DNA of 10,850 bases from Microbacteriaceae bacterium (GTDB taxonomy: Bacteria > Actinomycetota > Actinomycetes > Actinomycetales > Microbacteriaceae): NCBI GenBank assembly GCA_022701925.1, contig JAKONM010000078.1:1-10850 (forward strand). The letters run 5' to 3'. Position 1 is the stretch's first letter, and every line of letters starts with the position of its first letter. This document shows, piece by piece, positions 6,569-10,850 of this stretch. A program made the position numbers and the translations under genes. The notes below the pieces were generated by a model. The model saw only the letters and a program-made list of their open reading frames with translations. It did not search any database and had not been told where the DNA came from.

Positions 6569-7693
6569 ATGCGCATCGCCTGCGTGGGCGGCGGCCCCGG
6601 AGGCCTCACCCTGGCCGCCCTGGCCGCCGGCCGTGCCCACGACGTGACGCTCTTCGAGCAGCGGGCGTCGGGCACCTACGGCCTCGGCGTCGTGCTCTGG
6701 CCGGACCACCTCTCCGACCTGGCGCTCCTGGACCCCCTGCTGGTCCACCGCCTGCTGCAGCACGCCGTGGCGTGGCGTGACCAGCACATCTCCACCCCCG
6801 GCTCGCCGGCGGTGGTGCTCGAGGGTCGAGGACACGGCATCGCTCGCGCGACGATGCTGAGCCTGCTCGAGCAGCGCGCCGTCGAGCTCGGCGCCCGAGT
6901 CGAGCGCGGAACGGCGATCGAGCACCCGGACGTCCTCGGATCCTTCGACGCGGTGATCCTCGCCGACGGCGCGGCGAGCGCGTTGCGGAGCATGAGGGCG
7001 CACGACTTCGGCTCGAGGACGCGCGAGGAGGGCAACCGCTACGCCTGGTTGGAGCTGGACCGCCCCTCCGACCGGTTCGCCTTCCCCTTCATCACGGCGG
7101 GAGACGGCTGGGCGTGGGCGCACGCCTATCCCTTCCGAGCGGGGGCGACCACCTTCATCGTCGAGACCACCGAGTCGGCCTGGATCGCCGAGGGGTTCGA
7201 CCACATGCCGACCGACGACGCGGTGCGCCGACTCGAAGCCCTGTTCGCGGATCATCTGCGGGGCGGCAGCCTGCGTCCCGCTCGCGGCACCGCTCCCGAC
7301 GCCCTGTGGTCGCGCTTCCGGCTGGTCGAGAACCGCCGTTGGTCGTCGGGTCGCACAGCACTGCTGGGCGACGCGGCGCACACCACGCACTTCTCCATCG
7401 GGTCCGGCACCCGACTCGCGATGGAGGACGCGGCGACGCTCGTCGAGCTGCTGGACCATGCGCCGAGTGCGGAAGAGGCGCTGCGGACGTACGACACGCG
7501 CCGACGCGACGAGCTGCGCGGGATCCAGCGCTCCGCCCGGCTCAGCGCGCGGTTCCTCGGTCGGCTGCCGAGGTACATCGACCGTCCGGCCGAGGACTTC
7601 GCCCATCTGCTCGAACGCCGCCGCTCCCGACTCCTGCCGCTGATTCCGACGGGGATCTACCTCGGGCTCACCCGCCCGAGATCAGGTCGCTGA
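6569..7693 (+). CDS. FAD-dependent aromatic hydroxylase, salicylyl-CoA/anthraniloyl-CoA hydroxylase-like
   Basis: The 374-residue protein is a single-component flavin monooxygenase of the PHBH/UbiH fold (PF01494), which uses NAD(P)H and O2 to hydroxylate aromatic rings. Motifs: FAD site GGGPGG (7-12) at the extreme N-terminus; GxGVV (38-42); DG motif ADGAASALR (132-140); AHAYPF (184-189) with TTFIVET (194-200); and GD motif GDAAHTTHFSIGSG (267-280) followed by LAMEDA (283-288). The HFSIGSGT-LAMEDA wording is what I associate with salicylyl-CoA and anthraniloyl-CoA hydroxylases, not general phenol hydroxylases. Those are often fused to a second oxidoreductase half, absent here. ATG 6569 puts the FAD strand at residue 2; an upstream GTG (6548) would add seven residues. 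It is divergent from the FemAB/FMO operon with 123 bases between them. Subfamily recognition is from memory; the natural substrate is unknown. Confidence 0.87.
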   Translation: MRIACVGGGPGGLTLAALAAGRAHDVTLFEQRASGTYGLGVVLWPDHLSDLALLDPLLVHRLLQHAVAWRDQHISTPGSPAVVLEGRGHGIARATMLSLLEQRAVELGARVERGTAIEHPDVLGSFDAVILADGAASALRSMRAHDFGSRTREEGNRYAWLELDRPSDRFAFPFITAGDGWAWAHAYPFRAGATTFIVETTESAWIAEGFDHMPTDDAVRRLEALFADHLRGGSLRPARGTAPDALWSRFRLVENRRWSSGRTALLGDAAHTTHFSIGSGTRLAMEDAATLVELLDHAPSAEEALRTYDTRRRDELRGIQRSARLSARFLGRLPRYIDRPAEDFAHLLERRRSRLLPLIPTGIYLGLTRPRSGR

Positions 7694-7711
7694 GCCCGCA
7701 GGTCCTCAGCG
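7688..7711 (+). terminator. Hairpin across the hydroxylase stop codon (weak terminator candidate)
   Basis: CGCTGAG and CTCAGCG form a perfect 7-bp stem around a 10-base loop, and the TGA stop lies inside the left arm. A CCCCC-ATTT stretch follows, with no real T-tract. It could mark the 3' end of the hydroxylase transcript or limit read-through into the glycosyltransferase gene. Confidence 0.35.
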
Positions 7712-7855
7712 CCCCCATTTCGAGTCGAAGACGTGCACGAAGCGGTCGGTTTTCAATACCATCTGCGCAAGGCCGAATCGGTACCCGCCGACCTTCCGAC
7801 CCCACCACCCACTCGGATCCCGTCTGCGATCACCCGTCGCGGAAAGCACCCACCG
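7694..7855 (+). promoter_or_regulatory. Intergenic region upstream of the glycosyltransferase gene
   Basis: These 162 bases hold the right part of the stop-codon hairpin, an 11-base palindrome TTCGA-G-TCGAA (7719-7729), and a locally AT-richer patch TTTTCAATACCAT (7750-7762) containing the TANNNT match TACCAT at 7757-7762. No good -35 lies 17 bases upstream. GGAAAG (7841-7846), 9 bases before the ATG, is the likely ribosome binding site. A separate promoter for the glycosyltransferase gene is plausible but unproven. Confidence 0.35.
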
Positions 7856-8734
7856 ATGCTCAGCTCTGCCCAGCCGGTCGCACCCGTCGGCCGCATCCCG
7901 TTCCGCGTCACACGACTGGACGATGCCGTCTCGTCGACGATCACCGCCGCGATCGACCCGACCTCGCCCGGCGAGGCGCTCCGCTTCGCCAACGCCTACT
8001 CGGTCGCCTCGGCTCGCCGCGACGCCGGGTACGCGGCGCTGCTGCGCAGCGGAGGGATCAACCTGCCCGACGGCGCACCGGTCGCGTGGGCGCTCCGACG
8101 CTGTGGGAACGGCGCGGCCCGGCGTGTGCGCGGTCCGTCCTTCTTCGACGAGACGATCCGCCGCGGCACCGAGGTGGGCCTCCGGCACTACTTCTTCGGG
8201 ACGAACGACGACGTGCTGGCTCTCCTCGTCGAGCGCTTGAAGAAGGACGTGCCGGGCGTCACCATCGTCGGCACCTTCGCCCCGGACTACCGCAGCGACC
8301 CCGATGAGCTGGCTGGACAGCTGCCGGCGGAGGTGACGCGCGCCACCGTCGACATCGTGTGGGTCGGCCTCGGCAGCCCGAAGCAGGACTTCGTCGTCGC
8401 CCGGATCGTCGCCGACCGGGGCGTCACCGCCGCCGGCGTCGGCGCGGCCTTCGACTTCGCCGCAGGCACCGTGCCGCAGGCACCGCGCCTCGTACAGCGG
8501 GCGGGCCTCGAGTGGATGTTCCGCCTCGTCTCCGAGCCCCGCCGCCTCTGGCGCCGGTACCTGATCGGCAACACCGTGTTCCTCGGCATCCTGATGCGGC
8601 AGCTGCTCATCCGCCGCTCGCCCGCTGCGCCCGCCACGCGATCGACCACGGTCAGCCCTCGCATCCGGACCGAGTCCGTCCAGGAGCCGGTCTCATCGCT
8701 CGAGGAGCTGCTGACCCCGGCCCGGAGGGCCTGA
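7856..8734 (+). CDS. WecG/TagA/CpsF family glycosyltransferase
   Basis: Enzymes of this family (GT26) add the second sugar to a lipid-linked monosaccharide at the inner face of the membrane during teichoic acid, enterobacterial common antigen or EPS synthesis. The 292-residue protein has the usual block order: FANAYSVASARRD (44-56); LPDG (70-73) with the presumed catalytic Asp72; VRGPSFF (91-97); GLRHYFFG (108-115); VWVGLGSPKQD (168-178); GVGAAFDFAAGT (194-205); GLEWMFRL (217-224); and EPRRLWRRYL (227-236). TagA has a catalytic Thr in the first block; the position reads Ala here. A tail of about 40 polar residues follows the family core. ATG 7856 is chosen over GTG 7733 because the 41 upstream residues are Pro-rich and resemble non-coding DNA, and GGAAAG precedes 7856. 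Donor sugar cannot be read from sequence. Confidence 0.92.
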   Translation: MLSSAQPVAPVGRIPFRVTRLDDAVSSTITAAIDPTSPGEALRFANAYSVASARRDAGYAALLRSGGINLPDGAPVAWALRRCGNGAARRVRGPSFFDETIRRGTEVGLRHYFFGTNDDVLALLVERLKKDVPGVTIVGTFAPDYRSDPDELAGQLPAEVTRATVDIVWVGLGSPKQDFVVARIVADRGVTAAGVGAAFDFAAGTVPQAPRLVQRAGLEWMFRLVSEPRRLWRRYLIGNTVFLGILMRQLLIRRSPAAPATRSTTVSPRIRTESVQEPVSSLEELLTPARRA

Positions 8735-8735
8735 G

Positions 8736-8762
8736 CGCCTCCAGGCCCGAGGCCTGGAGGCG
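8736..8762. terminator. Bidirectional hairpin terminator between convergent genes
   Basis: A perfect 12-bp GC-rich stem (8736-8747 with 8751-8762) closes a CGA loop. It exactly fills the space between the glycosyltransferase stop (8734) and the fcl stop (8763). No T-tract flanks it, so intrinsic termination would rely on stem strength, as often in high-GC Actinobacteria. Confidence 0.75.
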
Positions 8763-9746
8763 TCAGCCGCGCAGCGCGCCGGCGTGCTGCCGGTACCAGG
8801 CGACGGTCTGTTCGAGGCCGTCACGAAGGCCGATGCGCGCCGTCCAGCCCGCCTCGGCCAGCTTCGTGACGTCGAGCAGCTTCTGCGGGGTGCCGTCCGG
8901 CTTCGACGTGTCCCACTCGGTGACGCCTTCGAAGCCCACGACCTCGGCGATCGTCTCCGCGATCTCCCGGATCGACACGTCGCTGCCCGTTCCCACGTTC
9001 ACCTGAGCGGGACCGTCGTAGTGCTCCAGCAGGTGGAGGCACGCCTCGGCCATGTCGTCGACGTGCAGGAACTCGCGTCGCGGGTTCCCGCTCCCCCAGT
9101 TGGTGACCGACTGCGCACCGGCGGCGGCAGCCTCGTCGTAGCGCCGGATCAGGGCCGGCAGCACGTGGCTGCCCTTCGGGGAGAAGTTGTCGTTCGGGCC
9201 GTACAGGTTCGTCGGCATCGCGCTGATCCAGGGCAGTCCGTACTGCCGGCGCACCGACTGCACCCCGAGGATGCCGGCGATCTTCGCGATCGCGTAGGCG
9301 TCGTTCGTGGGTTCCAGGTGCCCGGTCAGGAGGGTGTCCTCCTTGATCGGCTGCGGCGCCAGCTTGGGGTAGATGCAGCTGGAGCCGAGGAACAGGAACC
9401 GCTCGACCCGCTGCTCGAGGGCCGCGTCCATCACGTTCGTCTGAATGCGGAGGTTGTCGCTGAGGAAGTCGACCGGGTAGGTCGAGTTCGCCAGGATGCC
9501 GCCGACCTTCGCCGCGGCCAGCACGACGACCGCCGGCTGCACCTCGCGGAAGAAGGCGAAGACCGCGTCGCGGTCCTTCAGGTCCAGCTCGGCCGAGGTC
9601 CGGCCGACGACGTCGGTGAAGCCCTCGGCCTCCAGCCGACGCACGATCGCGGAGCCGACCAGGCCGCGGTGCCCCGCCACGTACACACGGGCGCTGCGAT
9701 CGAGCGAGGCCGGCGTGAAGACGCGCCCGTCCTTGAGGTCGGTCAC
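8763..9746 (-). CDS. fcl: GDP-L-fucose synthase (GDP-4-keto-6-deoxymannose 3,5-epimerase/4-reductase)
   Basis: Fcl (WcaG) epimerises GDP-4-keto-6-deoxy-D-mannose at C3 and C5 and then reduces C4 with NADPH, giving GDP-L-fucose in the cytoplasm. The 327-residue product is a short-chain dehydrogenase of normal family length. It shows the nucleotide site GHRGLVG (25-31), GSSCIYP (121-127) with the catalytic Ser and the conserved Cys124 that helps the epimerase step, the YAIAK active-site pair Tyr151/Lys155, and NLYGPNDNFSP...GSHVLPALIRR (180-202) with His194 of the epimerase site. The GTG start at 9746 overlaps the gmd stop as GTGA, so translation is probably coupled. An unusual leader of about 19 residues precedes the first Rossmann strand. 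It is convergent with the glycosyltransferase gene across a hairpin. Assignment is secure. Confidence 0.96.
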   Translation of the reverse strand: MTDLKDGRVFTPASLDRSARVYVAGHRGLVGSAIVRRLEAEGFTDVVGRTSAELDLKDRDAVFAFFREVQPAVVVLAAAKVGGILANSTYPVDFLSDNLRIQTNVMDAALEQRVERFLFLGSSCIYPKLAPQPIKEDTLLTGHLEPTNDAYAIAKIAGILGVQSVRRQYGLPWISAMPTNLYGPNDNFSPKGSHVLPALIRRYDEAAAAGAQSVTNWGSGNPRREFLHVDDMAEACLHLLEHYDGPAQVNVGTGSDVSIREIAETIAEVVGFEGVTEWDTSKPDGTPQKLLDVTKLAEAGWTARIGLRDGLEQTVAWYRQHAGALRG

Positions 9747-10798
9747 GCGGTGACGCCGAGGGCGGCGTTGCGCCGGGTGGTCCACGAATCGAGCCTGACG
9801 GTGTCGATCCAGGGCTTGCCCTCGTGGGCCAGCGCCTCCACGTCGGCGTCGACCATCAGGCGGGCCAGCTGCAGGCCGTCGACGGTGGCTTCCCAGCCCA
9901 GCTCGTTCTTCGCCTTGGACGCGTCGCCGATCAGGGCGTCGACCTCGGTCGGCCGCAGGTAGCGCTCGTCGAACTTGACGTACTCCTGCCAGTCGAGGCC
10001 CACGTGTCCGAAGCTCGTCTCCAGGAACTCCTTCACCGTGTAGCCCACATTCGTGGCCAGCACGTAGTCGTCCGGCTGGTCGGCCTGCAGCATCCGCCAC
10101 ATGCCCTCCACGTATTCCGCCGCGTAGCCCCAGTCGCGAACCGAGTCGAGATTGCCCATGAACAGCTCGGTCTGGAGGCCCGCCTTGATCCGGGCGACCG
10201 CCCGCGTGACCTTGCGGGTCACGAAGGTCTCGCCGCGCCGCGGGGACTCGTGGTTGAACAGGATGCCGTTCACCGCGTACATCCCGTACGCCTCGCGGTA
10301 GTTCTTGGTCACCCAGTAGGAGTAGACCTTCGCCGCGCCGTACGGGGAACGCGGGTAGAACGGCGTCGCCTCGTTCTGCGGCGGCGGTGTCGCACCGAAC
10401 ATCTCCGACGACGAGGCCTGGTAGAAGCGGCAGTGCAGGCCGGCGAGACGCACGGCCTCCAGCAGGCGCATCGAGCCGACGCCCGTGGTGTCCCCGGTGT
10501 GCTCGGGCTCGTCGAAGGACACCCGCACGTGCGACTGCGCGCCCAGGTTGTACACCTCCTGCGGCTTGATCTCGCTCAGCAGGGTGACTAGGCGTGCGCC
10601 GTCCGACAGGTCGCCGTAGTGCAGGAAGAGACGTGCGGTGGGGTCGTGCGGGTCGGTGTAGAGATGATCGATTCGTGACGTGTTGAACGTGGAGGCTCGA
10701 CGGATGAGGCCATGCACCTCGTAACCCTTGTGAAGCAGGAGCTCGGCGAGGTAGGACCCGTCCTGACCCGTGATGCCGGTGATCAATGCCTTCTTCAA
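9743..10798 (-). CDS. gmd: GDP-mannose 4,6-dehydratase
   Basis: Gmd converts GDP-D-mannose to GDP-4-keto-6-deoxy-D-mannose with bound NADP(H), the first step toward GDP-L-fucose. The 351-residue protein is of normal length. It has GITGQDG (8-14) for cofactor binding, the family-typical LIRRAS-FNT-RIDHLY segment (31-47), YNLGAQSHV (83-91), SSSEMFG (129-135) with the catalytic Glu132, and YGAAK (153-157) with Tyr153/Lys157. The start is TTG at 10798: it gives the canonical MKKALITGITGQDG N-terminus, no other start lies upstream in frame before a stop within view, and GGAGGA precedes it by 3 bases. It is the promoter-proximal visible gene of a leftward gmd-fcl pair. The mannose activation genes that supply GDP-mannose are not in the window. 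Confidence 0.97.
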   Translation of the reverse strand: MKKALITGITGQDGSYLAELLLHKGYEVHGLIRRASTFNTSRIDHLYTDPHDPTARLFLHYGDLSDGARLVTLLSEIKPQEVYNLGAQSHVRVSFDEPEHTGDTTGVGSMRLLEAVRLAGLHCRFYQASSSEMFGATPPPQNEATPFYPRSPYGAAKVYSYWVTKNYREAYGMYAVNGILFNHESPRRGETFVTRKVTRAVARIKAGLQTELFMGNLDSVRDWGYAAEYVEGMWRMLQADQPDDYVLATNVGYTVKEFLETSFGHVGLDWQEYVKFDERYLRPTEVDALIGDASKAKNELGWEATVDGLQLARLMVDADVEALAHEGKPWIDTVRLDSWTTRRNAALGVTA

Positions 10799-10801
10799 GA
10801 T

Positions 10802-10807
10802 TCCTCC
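10802..10807 (-). promoter_or_regulatory. Ribosome binding site of gmd, deciding the TTG start
   Basis: The minus strand reads GGAGGA, a near-perfect Shine-Dalgarno, with only 3 bases before the TTG at 10798. It is the best ribosome binding site in the window and confirms the non-ATG start. Confidence 0.75.
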
Positions 10808-10824
10808 AGCACGCGGGGATCGCT

Positions 10825-10837
10825 GTCATGACGTCAT
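10825..10837. promoter_or_regulatory. Overlapping palindromes upstream of gmd (operator candidate)
   Basis: GTCATGAC (10825-10832) and ATGACGTCAT (10828-10837) are perfect palindromes sharing five bases, so GTCAT occurs twice as a direct repeat. The site lies 27-39 bases before the gmd start, where a transcription factor could act. The promoter itself is not clear because the window ends 13 bases later. Confidence 0.35.
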
Positions 10838-10850
10838 CGGCGGTGATCGC

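Noticed and set aside
6455..7606. 383-codon minus-strand frame opposite the flavin hydroxylase
   Set aside because: No motif is visible and the composition is typical of an antisense shadow; the plus strand encodes a clear PF01494-type enzyme.
8784..9962. 392-codon plus-strand frame opposite fcl and gmd
   Set aside because: It spans the junction of two well-recognised genes on the other strand and has no domain of its own.
9747..10829. Extension of the fcl frame upstream to 10829 (688 codons)
   Set aside because: The extra residues are the antisense-like alternate frame of gmd. The GTGA overlap at 9743-9746 gives a natural start.
1..10850. CRISPR array, tRNA, insertion sequence, toxin-antitoxin or defence genes
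   Set aside because: I saw no spaced direct repeats, cloverleaf, transposase or nuclease motifs, or short paired genes. Gene composition is uniform with no clear sign of recent insertion.

Overview
The window is very GC-rich DNA with strong G/C third-position bias, frequent GTG/TTG starts and four-base GTGA gene overlaps. This points to a high-GC actinobacterium. A Microbacteriaceae-type genome (Curtobacterium/Rathayibacter-like) is my inference from gene content, not something the sequence proves. The window lies inside an exopolysaccharide (EPS) or capsule locus and holds nine protein genes. No tRNA, rRNA, CRISPR array or insertion sequence was seen.

Layout, left to right. (1) 1-1309, minus strand: a Wzz/BY-kinase fusion for chain-length control and export, cut off at the left edge. 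(2) 1310-1616: a divergent regulatory region with two related G/C palindromes and a leaderless-type -10. (3) 1617-2879, plus: a Wzy/O-antigen-ligase-type polymerase. (4) 2863-6445, minus: a tightly coupled three-gene operon, transcribed leftward in the order FemAB/GNAT-type transferase, FMO-like flavoprotein, membrane-anchored or secreted protein of unknown function. Both junctions are GTGA overlaps, and the last gene overlaps the 3' end of the polymerase gene by 17 bases. (5) 6569-7693, plus: a single-component flavin hydroxylase resembling the N-terminal half of salicylyl-CoA/anthraniloyl-CoA hydroxylases, divergent from the operon. (6) 7856-8734, plus: a WecG/TagA/CpsF glycosyltransferase. 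(7) 8736-8762: a strong hairpin between convergent genes. (8) 8763-10798, minus: gmd-fcl, which make GDP-L-fucose from GDP-D-mannose.

How it fits together. Gmd and Fcl supply GDP-L-fucose. The WecG/TagA/CpsF enzyme adds a sugar to a lipid-linked intermediate. The Wzy-like protein polymerises repeat units, and the Wzz/BY-kinase sets chain length. This is the Wzx/Wzy-dependent scheme; the flippase and the initiating glycosyltransferase must lie outside the window. The unusual part is 2863-7693: two different flavin oxygenases, a FemAB-like transferase and an exported protein of unknown function, in the middle of the polysaccharide machinery. My best hypothesis is a module that makes an acyl or aromatic substituent and attaches it to the EPS or cell envelope. 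That is inference from context only.
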